A DNA stretch of 64,000 nt from Sellimonas sp963559135 (GCA_963559135.1 CAUWJP010000007.1:31871-95870); one strand, 5' to 3'. Positions 45,279 through 54,402 are shown, counted from the first letter of the stretch. Notes: generated from the letters alone by a model not told the origin. Numbers and translations are program-made.

Positions 45279-46099
45279 TGAAGATGTCTAAAAAAACAAA
45301 AGTAGTACTGTATGTGATTTTGACATTGATTGCAGTTTACTTTTTGTTCCCTTTCGTATATATGTTCTTTTCAACATTTAAGTCAGAAACAGAAGCGGTT
45401 GCCTATCCGCCAAGTTTTCTGCCGGATATCTGGAACTGGCAGAACTATGTGGATGCATGGAACGCACAGCCGTTTGGTACATTTTTAAAGAACTCTGTAA
45501 TTGTAACAGTAGGATCTGCATTAGGATCCATGGTATCCGCAGCACTTGTTGCATATGGATTTGCAAGATTCCAGTTCAGGGGGAAAAATATCCTATTTAT
45601 GCTTTTGCTTTCCACCATGATGATTCCGTGGGACGTTACGATGATTCCACAGTACATGGAATTCAATGCGTTTGGATGGTTGAACACGCTGAAACCGTTG
45701 ATTGTCCCGTCCTGGTTTGGATCTGCATATTATATCTTCCTGATGCGCCAGTTCTTAATGGGTGTACCGAAAGATTTCGAGGAGGCAGCGAGAATTGATG
45801 GAGCCAATGCTTTCCAGATTTTCTACAAAATTTATGTTCCGATTATGAGGCCTTCATTGATTTTGGTAGGTGTACTGAATATGCTTGCAACATGGAACGA
45901 CTACTTAGGACCATTGATTTTCCTGCAGGAAAGATCCAAGTACACACTCGCATTAGGTCTTGCATCATTTAAGGGTGTATATTCTCAGGAAATTGTCCCG
46001 ATGCTTTGTATTACTGTGATTATGATCGTACCGCCAATTTTGATCTTCTTATTTGCACAGAAATACATTATTGAAGGAACAGGGGGAGCCATTAAGTGA
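45278..46099 (+). CDS. Sugar ABC transporter permease, MalG type (cassette 2)
   Basis: A 273-residue membrane protein, the partner channel subunit, same length as its paralogue at 17890. The EAA motif is EEAARIDGANAFQIFYKIYV and the C-terminus is FAQKYIIEGTGGAIK. The A-rich start KMSKKTKVVLYVILTLIAV is shared with cassette 1. It is coupled to the previous gene and followed by a terminator. Confidence 0.93.
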   Translation: MKMSKKTKVVLYVILTLIAVYFLFPFVYMFFSTFKSETEAVAYPPSFLPDIWNWQNYVDAWNAQPFGTFLKNSVIVTVGSALGSMVSAALVAYGFARFQFRGKNILFMLLLSTMMIPWDVTMIPQYMEFNAFGWLNTLKPLIVPSWFGSAYYIFLMRQFLMGVPKDFEEAARIDGANAFQIFYKIYVPIMRPSLILVGVLNMLATWNDYLGPLIFLQERSKYTLALGLASFKGVYSQEIVPMLCITVIMIVPPILIFLFAQKYIIEGTGGAIK

Positions 46100-46109
46100 T
46101 TTAAGGCAG

Positions 46110-46143
46110 AGGGAATCTTTTCTAGTAAAAGATTCCCTTTTTT
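46110..46143 (+). terminator. Terminator after the cassette 2 permeases
   Basis: AGGGAATCTTTT (46110-46121) pairs perfectly with AAAAGATTCCCT (46127-46138) around CTAGT, followed by a run of T. The alpha-galactosidase gene 42 bases on may be reached by read-through or from a weak promoter in the short AT-rich gap. Confidence 0.88.
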
Positions 46144-46184
46144 GGTAAAATATAGAAAAATGGGAATGAAAAAAGGAGAATGAA

Positions 46185-48431
46185 ATGGCGATTCAATTTC
46201 ACCAAACATCAAAAGAATTTCATCTTTACAATGAACAGATCAGCTATATAATCAAGGTGTTGGAAAATGGTCAGCTGGGGCATGTTTATTTTGGGAAACA
46301 TATTCGAGACAGGGAAGATTTTGGATATCTGATAGAGTATGCGACGAGAGATATGGCACCGTATCCGTTCGAAGGAAGAAGTAATTTTTCTCTGGAACAT
46401 CTGAAACAGGAATATCCAACCTTCGGCTCCGGTGATACCAGATATCCGGCTTTTGAGCTGGAAAGCGAGGACGGAAGCAGAGTCGCAGATTTTAAGTATA
46501 AATCACATGAAATTTATTCTGGAAAGAAAGGAATCCCGGGGCTTCCGGCTGTCTATGTGGAAGATGACAGCGAGGCAGAAACACTGGAAATTGTTCTGGA
46601 AGATGAGTTTTTAAATACACAGATCGTGCTGTCCTACACGATTTTCAGCGGATGCCCTGTTATCACAAGACATGCACGCTTTGTGTGTGAAAATGAAAAA
46701 GGAATTACGCTCCTAAACTGCATGAGCGGATGCCTTGAACTGCCGGACAAAGAGTATGAGATGGTAGAGCTTGCAGGAACATGGAATCGGGAGCGCTATC
46801 CGCATACGAGAAAACTGTGTTACGGAACTCAGGGAATCTACAGTATGCGTGGATGCAGCAGCCACCAATTCAATCCGTTTTTGATGCTGAAGCGAAAAGA
46901 GGCGGACGAATTTTCCGGAGAAGTACTTGGATTTAGTCTTGTCTACAGCGGAGATTTTCTGGCTCAGATTGAGGTCGATAATTTTGACGTAACAAGAGTG
47001 GTGATGGGAATTCATCCAAATGAATTCCGCTGGGAACTGAAAAAGGGCGAATCCTTTCAGACTCCGGAAATGGTGATGGTATACTCTGAACACGGAATGA
47101 ATGGAATGAGCCAGACATATCACGTATTATACCGTACCAGGCTTGCGCGGGGATGTTGGAGAGATCAGGCAAGGCCGATCTTGATCAACAACTGGGAAGC
47201 AACTTATTTTGATTTTAATGAAGAAAAGATTCTGAATATTGCCCGGAAGGCAAAAGAGATCGGCGTAGAGCTTTTTGTTTTGGATGACGGTTGGTTTGGA
47301 AAGAGGAACTGGGACAACTCGTCTCTTGGCGACTGGTATCCAAATCTGGAGAAACTGCCGAACGGAATTACAGGACTAGCGAAAAAAATTGAAGATCTGG
47401 GAATGAAATTCGGATTGTGGTTTGAGCCGGAGATGACAAATAAGGACAGCGATCTGTTCAGGGAACATCCGGACTGGATTCTGGCAGACATCCGTCGGAA
47501 CTACTGCCACAGCAGAAATCAGTATGTGTTGGATTTCTCCAAACCGGAAGTAGTGGATCACATTTACGGACAGATGAGAAAGATTTTAAAAGATGCGCCG
47601 ATTTCCTATGTGAAGTGGGATATGAACCGTGCATTTTCTGAGGTGTTCTCCAATGGAAATTCAAAAAGCTATCAGGGAAAAGTCCGTCATAAATATATTA
47701 TGGGGGTATATAGCCTGTATGAACGGCTCATTCAGGAATTTCCGGATATCCTGTTTGAGTCCTGTGCAAGCGGTGGGGCCAGATTTGACCCGGGTATGCT
47801 CTACTATGCACCACAGGCGTGGACGTCAGATGATACGGATGCGGTAGAACGGATCAAGATTCAGTACGGAACTTCCTATGTATATCCGATCAGCAGTATA
47901 GGAAGCCACGTATCCGCCTCCCCGAACCATCAGGTGTTCCGGAATACGTCTCTGGAAATGAGGGGAAATGTAGCATACTTTGGAACCTTCGGCTATGAGC
48001 TGGATATCACAAAGCTTCCAGAGGAAGAACTGGAGCAGATGAAAAAACAGATTATGTTTATGAAGCAATACCGGGAGCTGATCCAGAAGGGTGTTTTTTA
48101 TCGGCTCAAGAGTCCATTCGAGGGGAATCATTCAGCCTGGGAAGTGCTTTCGGATGACAGAAGTGAAGGTCTCATGGCATATTTCCGTTTGATGCAGCCG
48201 CCACAGGGCAAATTTGAACGGATCTATTTCAAAGGACTGGACGAAACAGCAGCCTACTCCGTGCAGGAATGTTTCGGAGCAAAAATGGACTGCGGTGTAC
48301 ATTATGGAGATGAGTTGATGTATGCGGGATTAAGTGTTTCTGACTGTTCTTCCGGCCTTGCAGGTGTGGCAAGAGAGCAGCAGGGAGACTATTTCTCCAG
48401 ATTGTTCCATCTTAAAAAGACAGATATTTAA
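46185..48431 (+). CDS. Alpha-galactosidase, GH36 (AgaA/MelA type)
   Basis: A 748-residue cytoplasmic enzyme that removes terminal alpha-galactose. The N-terminal beta domain (to about 330) has FGYLIEYATRDMAPYPFEG. The barrel has ILINNWEATYFDFNEEKIL and LFVLDDGWFGKRNWD. The nucleophile is D479 in YVKWDMNRAFSE and the acid/base is D549 in AWTSDDTDAVER, at positions corresponding to D478 and D548 of the Geobacillus stearothermophilus enzyme. Full length for the family. It completes the alpha-galactoside cassette; AAAAGGAG precedes the start. Confidence 0.95.
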   Translation: MAIQFHQTSKEFHLYNEQISYIIKVLENGQLGHVYFGKHIRDREDFGYLIEYATRDMAPYPFEGRSNFSLEHLKQEYPTFGSGDTRYPAFELESEDGSRVADFKYKSHEIYSGKKGIPGLPAVYVEDDSEAETLEIVLEDEFLNTQIVLSYTIFSGCPVITRHARFVCENEKGITLLNCMSGCLELPDKEYEMVELAGTWNRERYPHTRKLCYGTQGIYSMRGCSSHQFNPFLMLKRKEADEFSGEVLGFSLVYSGDFLAQIEVDNFDVTRVVMGIHPNEFRWELKKGESFQTPEMVMVYSEHGMNGMSQTYHVLYRTRLARGCWRDQARPILINNWEATYFDFNEEKILNIARKAKEIGVELFVLDDGWFGKRNWDNSSLGDWYPNLEKLPNGITGLAKKIEDLGMKFGLWFEPEMTNKDSDLFREHPDWILADIRRNYCHSRNQYVLDFSKPEVVDHIYGQMRKILKDAPISYVKWDMNRAFSEVFSNGNSKSYQGKVRHKYIMGVYSLYERLIQEFPDILFESCASGGARFDPGMLYYAPQAWTSDDTDAVERIKIQYGTSYVYPISSIGSHVSASPNHQVFRNTSLEMRGNVAYFGTFGYELDITKLPEEELEQMKKQIMFMKQYRELIQKGVFYRLKSPFEGNHSAWEVLSDDRSEGLMAYFRLMQPPQGKFERIYFKGLDETAAYSVQECFGAKMDCGVHYGDELMYAGLSVSDCSSGLAGVAREQQGDYFSRLFHLKKTDI

Positions 48432-48458
48432 TAAATGTACGGAAAAAGAAACAATGCA

Positions 48459-48496
48459 AAAAAAGCAAGCTGTAAGAAACGGTTTGCTTTTTTGTG
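48459..48496 (+). terminator. Terminator after the alpha-galactosidase gene
   Basis: AAAAAAGCAAGC (48459-48470) pairs with GTTTGCTTTTTT (48482-48493), one G-U pair, 11-base loop, with the U tract inside the right arm. Confidence 0.82.
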
Positions 48497-48512
48497 TATT
48501 AGAAATTATAAT
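48484..48512 (+). promoter_or_regulatory. Promoter of the coaBC operon
   Basis: TTGCTT (48484-48489) and TATAAT (48507-48512) are 17 bases apart. The -35 box lies in the right arm of the preceding terminator, a compact arrangement. Confidence 0.65.
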
Positions 48513-48547
48513 AAGACAGGAACATTGGAATAGAAAGGGGAAAGACT

Positions 48548-49759
48548 ATGCTGAAAGGAAAGACAGTGGTGCTTGCTGTGACGGGAAGCATTGCAGCTTA
48601 TAAAATAGCATCTCTGGCAAGTGCACTGAAAAAGCTTCAAACGGATGTCCATGTACTGATGACGGAAAATGCAACGAACTTTATCAATCCGATAACGTTC
48701 GAAACGCTGACCGGCAATAAGTGTCTGATCGATACATTTGACCGGAATTTCCAATACAGTGTGGAGCATGTGGCTTTGGCAAAGCAGGCAGATGTGGTGA
48801 TGGTAGCTCCTGCCAGCGCGAATGTGATCGGTAAGATCGCAAATGGGATTGCAGATGACATGCTGACGACGACAGTGATGGCGTGTCCGTGTAAGAAGAT
48901 CATCGTTCCGGCCATGAATACGAATATGTTCGTCAATCCGATTGTGCAGGACAACCTGGATAAGCTACGCCGTTTCGGCTATGAAGTGGTGGACCCGGCC
49001 AGCGGTTATCTGGCGTGCGGGGATACGGGGCAGGGTAAGATGCCGGAGCCGGAACTTCTGCTGGAATATATCCTGCGCGAGATCCAGTATGAGAAAGATC
49101 TTGCGGGGGAAAAGGTACTTATTACAGCAGGACCGACACAGGAATCCATCGATCCGGTGCGTTATATTACCAATCATTCTAGCGGGAAGATGGGATATGC
49201 TCTTGCAACGGTCTGCATGCGCCGGGGGGCGGATGTCACGTTAGTGACCGGACCGACGGAGACGAAGAAGCCGGAGTTTGTGAATATTCTTCCGGTGACG
49301 ACAGCCCGGGAGATGTTTGAGGCGGTCACCGCTCATGCGCCAGAGCAGGACATCATCATCAAGGCAGCCGCTGTGGCGGACTACCGGCCGAAGTACGTCA
49401 GTGACGAGAAGGTGAAAAAGAAAGATGGAGTACTTGCCATCGAAATGGAGCGAACCGACGATATTCTCCAGTATCTCGGGGAACATAAAAAGGAGGGGCA
49501 GTACCTCTGCGGATTTTCCATGGAGACTGAACATATGCTGGAAAATTCCAGAAAGAAACTGAAAAAGAAACATCTGGATATGGTCGTAGCAAACAATCTG
49601 AAAGTAGAAGGTGCCGGATTTGGCGGCAATACGAATGTGGTGACCATGATTACAGACGATGAGGAAATCTCACTCGACAAGATGACAAAAGAGGAGATAG
49701 CCGTACACATCGTCGACCAGATTTTAAAAGAACAAAAAAAGAAAGAGACAAAAGAATAA
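48548..49759 (+). CDS. coaBC: Bifunctional phosphopantothenoylcysteine decarboxylase / phosphopantothenate--cysteine ligase
   Basis: A 403-residue enzyme of coenzyme A synthesis. Residues about 1-180 are the FMN-dependent decarboxylase CoaC: LAVTGSIAAYKIASL, the catalytic histidine H74 in SVEHVALAKQADV, APASANVIGKIANGIADD and the substrate cysteine loop near YLACGDTGQGKMPE. Residues about 190-395 are the ligase CoaB: VLITAGPTQESIDPVRYITN, SSGKMGYALA and the KKKHLDMVVANN signature. It leads a three-gene CoA operon. Confidence 0.97.
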   Translation: MLKGKTVVLAVTGSIAAYKIASLASALKKLQTDVHVLMTENATNFINPITFETLTGNKCLIDTFDRNFQYSVEHVALAKQADVVMVAPASANVIGKIANGIADDMLTTTVMACPCKKIIVPAMNTNMFVNPIVQDNLDKLRRFGYEVVDPASGYLACGDTGQGKMPEPELLLEYILREIQYEKDLAGEKVLITAGPTQESIDPVRYITNHSSGKMGYALATVCMRRGADVTLVTGPTETKKPEFVNILPVTTAREMFEAVTAHAPEQDIIIKAAAVADYRPKYVSDEKVKKKDGVLAIEMERTDDILQYLGEHKKEGQYLCGFSMETEHMLENSRKKLKKKHLDMVVANNLKVEGAGFGGNTNVVTMITDDEEISLDKMTKEEIAVHIVDQILKEQKKKETKE

Positions 49760-49828
49760 GGTAAACAGATCTATATTCTGTGCCAACAGTATTGTATCTC
49801 AGAAGAGAATGATAACAAGGAGGCAGTT

Positions 49829-50494
49829 ATGAATCAGAAAGTAAACAGGAAAAGCAGCATTGCAAATGTGAGGAGCATGATCCAGGTGGCATTATTCGGA
49901 GCAATTATCGTGATTTTGGCATTTACCCCTTTCCTCGGATATATCCCGCTTGGATTTACGAGAGCAACTATTATCCACATCCCGGTGATTATTGGTTCCC
50001 TTTTGATGGGACCGAAAAAGGGAGCGGTACTTGGATTTGTTTTCGGTGTAACAAGTTTTATTAACAATACGATGAATCCGACGGTGACATCTTTTGTGTT
50101 CACCCCGTTTTATAGTCTCGGAGAATTCAGTGGAGGGATCGGAAGTCTGATCATTTGCTTTGTACCGAGAATTCTCGTCGGGGTGGTTCCGCATTATGTG
50201 TATCGGGGAGTGAAATCTCTGACAAAGAGCGAGAAAGTATCCTCAACGGGACTGATTCTAGCGGGCATGTCAGGGGCGCTTGTAAACACGCTGCTTGTCA
50301 TGAATATGATTTTTGTGTTTTTCCGTGACGCCTATGCCAAGGCGAACGGTGTAGCGGAGAGTGCAGTTTATACATTTATCCTGTCCATCATTGGGATCAA
50401 CGGTGTGCCGGAGGCCATTGTTGCAGCCATCTTTACACTGTGTATCGGCAAGATTCTGATGAAGAAAAATATCCGGGACAGACTGGGAGTTTAG
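49829..50494 (+). CDS. ECF transporter S-component, probable pantothenate transporter PanT
   Basis: A 221-residue protein with about six membrane segments: VALFGAIIVILAFTPFLGYI, then RATIIHIPVIIGSLLMGPKKG and AVLGFVFGVTSFINNTMNP. It is of the substrate-binding S-component type and would use the shared EcfA/A'/T module. Its place between coaBC and coaX, both needed to turn pantothenate into coenzyme A, strongly suggests pantothenate as ligand. Sequence alone does not prove the vitamin. Confidence 0.82.
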   Translation: MNQKVNRKSSIANVRSMIQVALFGAIIVILAFTPFLGYIPLGFTRATIIHIPVIIGSLLMGPKKGAVLGFVFGVTSFINNTMNPTVTSFVFTPFYSLGEFSGGIGSLIICFVPRILVGVVPHYVYRGVKSLTKSEKVSSTGLILAGMSGALVNTLLVMNMIFVFFRDAYAKANGVAESAVYTFILSIIGINGVPEAIVAAIFTLCIGKILMKKNIRDRLGV

Positions 50495-50497
50495 AGT

Positions 50498-51265
50498 ATG
50501 ATTTTAGCGATTGATATAGGAAATACGAATATAGTCATCGGATGCATGGAGGGAAACCGGTGCAGTTTCATCGAGCGGCTCTCCACGGTTCGGGCAAAGA
50601 CGGAGCTGGAGTATGCGATTGATATCAAAAATGTTCTGGACATTTATCATATCAATCCTCACGAACTGGAGGGAGGAATCATTTCTTCTGTAGTTCCTCA
50701 GATTACAAAATCTTTCCGGCTTGCGGCAGAAAAAATCTTAAAAAAAGAAATCCTGATTGTAGGAGCCGGAATTAAGACCGGACTGAATATTCGAATGGAT
50801 AATCCGGCTTCCCTGGGAGGGGATCTGGTAGTGGATGCGGTGGCAGGTCTTCAGGAGTACGAGCCGCCGATGCTGATCTTTGACATGGGGACAGCAACAA
50901 CAGTCAGTGTGATCGATGCAAACCGCTGCTATCAGGGAGGCATGATCTATCCGGGTGTGGGTGTGTCACTGGATTCTCTGACTGCAAGAGCGGCACAGCT
51001 TTCCGGCATCAGCCTGGAAGCGCCGGAGCATCTGATCGGGAAAAACACGATCGAATGTATGAAGAGCGGGATTATCTATAGCAGTGCCGCTGCCATCGAC
51101 GGAATTATCGATCGGATGAAAGAAGAACTTGGGGAAAAGGTGACGGTAGTTGCTACCGGAGGCCTTGCAAAAAAAATCGTTCCTTACTGCAGGAGAGAGG
51201 TCATTCTGGATGATGACCTGCTCCTGAAAGGGCTTTCGATTCTGTATCAGAAAAATAAAAAATAG
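50498..51265 (+). CDS. coaX: Type III pantothenate kinase
   Basis: A 255-residue kinase of the ASKHA fold that phosphorylates pantothenate. ILAIDIGNTNIVIGCMEG is the phosphate-1 motif, MDNPASLGGDLVVDAVAGL and IFDMGTATTVSVIDAN the phosphate-2 region, and GGMIYPGVGVSLDSL is typical. Type III enzymes need a monovalent cation and are not inhibited by CoA. It follows the S-component gene by three bases, so pantothenate uptake and use are coupled. The ribosome site lies within the previous gene. Confidence 0.96.
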   Translation: MILAIDIGNTNIVIGCMEGNRCSFIERLSTVRAKTELEYAIDIKNVLDIYHINPHELEGGIISSVVPQITKSFRLAAEKILKKEILIVGAGIKTGLNIRMDNPASLGGDLVVDAVAGLQEYEPPMLIFDMGTATTVSVIDANRCYQGGMIYPGVGVSLDSLTARAAQLSGISLEAPEHLIGKNTIECMKSGIIYSSAAAIDGIIDRMKEELGEKVTVVATGGLAKKIVPYCRREVILDDDLLLKGLSILYQKNKK

Positions 51266-51279
51266 AAATACAAATAGAC

Positions 51280-51307
51280 TGCCGCGGTTCTTTTTAAGGC
51301 CGCGGCA
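51280..51307 (+). terminator. coaX: Stem-loop after coaX (weak terminator)
   Basis: TGCCGCGG (51280-51287) pairs with CCGCGGCA (51300-51307). The loop is T-rich, but no U tract follows, so it would be an inefficient terminator or an mRNA end-protecting structure. Confidence 0.45.
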
Positions 51308-51348
51308 ATCACATGGAAAGAGAAAATAAAAGAGGGGGGAACTGAACA

Positions 51349-52719
51349 TTGAAACAGAATAAATATGAAATTGACATGTGTAACGGGACGATCATGGACA
51401 AACTGATCTCCTTTTCCTTTCCGCTGATGCTGACGAGCATCCTGCAGCTGCTGTTCAATGCGGTTGATATTATTGTGGTGGGACGATTCAGCGGGAGTCA
51501 GTCGTTGGCGGCGGTCGGCTCCACGACAGCACTGATCAATATTTTTACAAACCTGTTTATTGGGATTTCCCTTGGTGCGAACGTACTGGCTGCCCGCTAT
51601 TATGCGGCCGGAAAGGACCGGGAAATGTCGGAGGCGGTTCATACGGCCATTGCCCTTGCGCTGATCAGCGGGATTATCATGGCTTTCGTAGGTGTTGGAG
51701 CGTCCAGATTTGCACTGTCATTGATGGGGACGCCGGGGGATGTGATTGACTTGTCCGTACTTTACATGCGGATCTATTTTATGGGTATGCCGTTTTTTAT
51801 GCTGTACAATTACGGCGCGGCGATTCTTCGTGCAGTTGGTGATACGAAGAGGCCGCTGTTCTATCTGATTGCGGCAGGAATGACCAATGTAGTGCTGGAT
51901 CTGCTGTTTGTTGTGGTGATTCCTTTGAATGTGGCCGGTGTGGCAATTGGTACAGTGGCATCCCAGATGATTTCCTGTATACTGGTAATCCGCTGTCTTC
52001 ATAAATCAGAAGGGAGTTATCAGCTTTGTTTCTCCAAACTGAGTATCAAGTCCTCGCATCTGAAGTTGATTTTTCAGGTGGGAATTCCGGCGGGAATCCA
52101 GAGCACAGTCATCAATTTTTCCAATGCGCTGCTACAGTCATCGGTCAATTCCTTTGGCTCCACAGCCATGGCAGGCTATACGGCGGCCAACAATATCATC
52201 GGTTTTCTGTACGCGGCGGTCAACGCAGTCACTCAGGCATGCATGAGCTTCACAAGCCAGAATTATAGCGTTGGAAAACAAAAGCGGATGGACCGTGTAC
52301 TTTTGGACTGTATCATTTTGACGGTCAGCGTTTCTGCGGTAATGGGAATCGGAGCTTATGTATTCGGTTCACCGCTCCTTGGAATTTATACGTCGGAGGC
52401 AGATGTTATCCAGTGCGGACTGGAGGTGCTCTCCATTACGACGGTTCCGTATTTTCTCTGTGGCATTATGGATCTTTTCCCAGGTGCGATGCGGGGAATG
52501 GGACATTCCGGGGTACCGATGATTTTATCGATTATCGGAACTGTCGGAACAAGAATTGTATGGGTTTATCTGTTTTTTCCGCACAATCGGTCCCTTCACT
52601 TTCTATTTATCTCCTACCCGGTGTCATGGATTTTGACCATCCTGATGCAGGGAATCTGCTTTTACTTTGTACGGAAACACTGTAAGATGGAACTGCATCT
52701 GGAACATAAGGGAGAATGA
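51349..52719 (+). CDS. MATE family efflux transporter (plus strand)
   Basis: A 456-residue membrane protein with about twelve hydrophobic segments. The N-terminal YEIDMCNGTIMDKLISFSFP, QLLFNAVDIIVVGRFSGSQS and ANVLAARYYAAGKD are typical of MATE exporters of the gut Clostridia. A TTG at 51349 is taken as the start because AGAGGGGGGA lies eight bases upstream and the residues before ATG 51376 match the family's usual beginning. It would export cationic compounds or drugs with sodium or protons. It converges with the second MATE gene, but the two proteins are clearly different. Confidence 0.9.
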   Translation: MKQNKYEIDMCNGTIMDKLISFSFPLMLTSILQLLFNAVDIIVVGRFSGSQSLAAVGSTTALINIFTNLFIGISLGANVLAARYYAAGKDREMSEAVHTAIALALISGIIMAFVGVGASRFALSLMGTPGDVIDLSVLYMRIYFMGMPFFMLYNYGAAILRAVGDTKRPLFYLIAAGMTNVVLDLLFVVVIPLNVAGVAIGTVASQMISCILVIRCLHKSEGSYQLCFSKLSIKSSHLKLIFQVGIPAGIQSTVINFSNALLQSSVNSFGSTAMAGYTAANNIIGFLYAAVNAVTQACMSFTSQNYSVGKQKRMDRVLLDCIILTVSVSAVMGIGAYVFGSPLLGIYTSEADVIQCGLEVLSITTVPYFLCGIMDLFPGAMRGMGHSGVPMILSIIGTVGTRIVWVYLFFPHNRSLHFLFISYPVSWILTILMQGICFYFVRKHCKMELHLEHKGE

Positions 52720-52759
52720 TTATAAAAAGAACAGAACAATGGAAAAACGAAAAAAGAAT

Positions 52760-52789
52760 GGGGAAGTCGCTACCGACTCCCCCGTTTTT
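52760..52789. terminator. Terminator between convergent MATE genes
   Basis: GGGGAAGTCG (52760-52769) pairs with CGACTCCCCC (52774-52783), one mismatch, loop CTAC. T-rich sequence follows on the plus strand and an A-rich stretch precedes it, so it may end both transcripts. Confidence 0.75.
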
Positions 52790-52791
52790 AG

Positions 52792-54168
52792 TTAGGAAGG
52801 ATCTGTATTAATGGTGTCGTGATAGGTCCGGAAAATATGCCGGAGGATTACAATGGCGCAGATACACAGAATGACTTCTGCCGTACACTGTGCGTAAGCC
52901 AGTCCGTAGAGTGGGAACAGTTTGTTCAAAATCAGAAGCGCCGGAATCTCAAGGATCAGTTTCCTCATGACCGCGAAGACCAGAGCGTACCGTCCAAATC
53001 CAAGTGCCTGGAATACACCGACTGCCAGAAAGTCAATGCTGATAAAGCAAAGACCCAGACAGAATCCGCGAAGGAACCGTGTTCCGTAGGCGATAATGGA
53101 CTCATTTTTCATAAACAGGCTTATCAGGTTTCCTGAACCGACATAGTAAATGACTGTAATCACTGCAAGAACCGGGACAATTAACTTGACGGCAAAAAGG
53201 ATAGTATCCTTCATCCGCCGCCGGTTTCCGGAGGCAAAGTTATAGCTTACAAGCGGCATGATTCCTTGGGAGAATCCCATAGCTACCTGCATTGGTACCA
53301 TATAGATCTTATAGGTAATTCCCATGGCGGCTACTGCATCTGCACCGTACGCGGAAGTAAAGTTATTTAAAATTGTCATTCCTGTTACATTAAGCAGGTT
53401 CTGGATGGAAGCAGGAATTCCGACTCCACATACTTCTCTGATAATCTCCTTTTTGATCCGGAACTTTTTCGGATTGACGCTGACATAGGTTTTTCCTCGT
53501 TTGATGTACAGCAGCACGAAGAAATAAAGACAGGCCACACAGTTGGATATAAAGGTGGCAAGTCCGGCTCCGGCAGCACCCATGTGAAGTCCCCACGGCA
53601 GAATGAAGATAGGATCGAGAATCATATTCAGGATACATCCGCTCATGGTACCGATGCTGGCATGAAGGGCAGCTCCCTCCGAACGGACCAGATAAGCCAT
53701 AACGACATTCAAAATAGCAGGAGCGGCGCCAAGATAAACGGTCCAGAACATATATCCATGTGTTGCGGCGCGTGTTGTTTCATCCGCACCGATCAGCGAA
53801 AGCAGCGGATTGTGAAACAGCCCGCAAAGAATTCCAAACAAAATACCGCAAATGAGAGAACAGTAAAATCCAAAAGAGGAACTCTGGGAGACAATATCGT
53901 AGTCTCTGCGTCCCAGGGCTCGGCTCATCATACTGGATGTCCCGACACCGAACAGGTTGTTAATTGCATTGAAGGCCAGAAGAACCGGGGCGGCAAGAGA
54001 GACCGCAGCGTTCTCTACCGGATTATTCAGCATTCCTACGAAGTAGGTGTCTGCCATGTTGTAGAGCACCATGACAAGAGAACTGAAAATCATCGGTACC
54101 GACAGCTTTGCCACTGCTGATGGAATCGAGGCCTTTTCAAACAGCATAATCTTTTTATTATCTTCCAT
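52792..54168 (-). CDS. MATE family efflux transporter (minus strand)
   Basis: A 458-residue polytopic membrane protein. KLSVPMIFSSLVMVLYNMAD, DTYFVGMLNNPVENAAVSLA and GVGTSSMMSRALGRRDYD are typical MATE signatures. The start is placed at ATG 54168, preceded by GAGGAGTG on the minus strand. The frame stays open a further 32 codons to an ATG at 54264, but that extension would run through a terminator-like hairpin and lacks membrane character. The leader is structured (see the regulatory entry), pointing to control by attenuation. The substrate is unknown. Confidence 0.9.
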   Translation of the reverse strand: MEDNKKIMLFEKASIPSAVAKLSVPMIFSSLVMVLYNMADTYFVGMLNNPVENAAVSLAAPVLLAFNAINNLFGVGTSSMMSRALGRRDYDIVSQSSSFGFYCSLICGILFGILCGLFHNPLLSLIGADETTRAATHGYMFWTVYLGAAPAILNVVMAYLVRSEGAALHASIGTMSGCILNMILDPIFILPWGLHMGAAGAGLATFISNCVACLYFFVLLYIKRGKTYVSVNPKKFRIKKEIIREVCGVGIPASIQNLLNVTGMTILNNFTSAYGADAVAAMGITYKIYMVPMQVAMGFSQGIMPLVSYNFASGNRRRMKDTILFAVKLIVPVLAVITVIYYVGSGNLISLFMKNESIIAYGTRFLRGFCLGLCFISIDFLAVGVFQALGFGRYALVFAVMRKLILEIPALLILNKLFPLYGLAYAQCTAEVILCICAIVILRHIFRTYHDTINTDPS

Positions 54169-54224
54169 TTCAAAACACTCCTCATATCTTTTGTACCTTG
54201 GTGAGTAATAATACTTTATTCCAT

Positions 54225-54311
54225 AAAAAAGAATCCTTTCACAGGATTCTCGGCTTTCATGCATTTACGGAAAGTTTCTTCCTTTCAGAAGAAGACATCC
54301 CTCTGCATGAA
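54225..54311 (-). promoter_or_regulatory. Structured leader with terminator hairpin upstream of the minus-strand MATE gene
   Basis: Read on the minus strand: TTCATGCA (54304-54311) can pair with TGCATGAA (54256-54263), enclosing a small GGAA/TTCC hairpin. This is followed by AGAATCCT-GTGAA-AGGATTCT (54250-54230) and a run of six T, which is an intrinsic terminator before the coding region. A seven-codon frame beginning inside the first arm ends TTCTTCTGA. The arrangement fits a riboswitch or antibiotic-sensing attenuator; no known riboswitch class was recognised. Confidence 0.45.
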
Positions 54312-54402
54312 GTGTATATCCAGTATAGCATAGAATTATAAAAAGAAAAAGAAGGATTATGGAAGAAAAGGAGGGAATGAAATCGATCAAGATTCCACTT
54401 TA

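Noticed and set aside
54169..54264. 32-residue N-terminal extension of the minus-strand MATE protein
   Set aside because: It crosses a terminator-like hairpin and is not membrane-like; the ATG at 54168 has a GAGGAG site. Kept only as a note in the leader entry.
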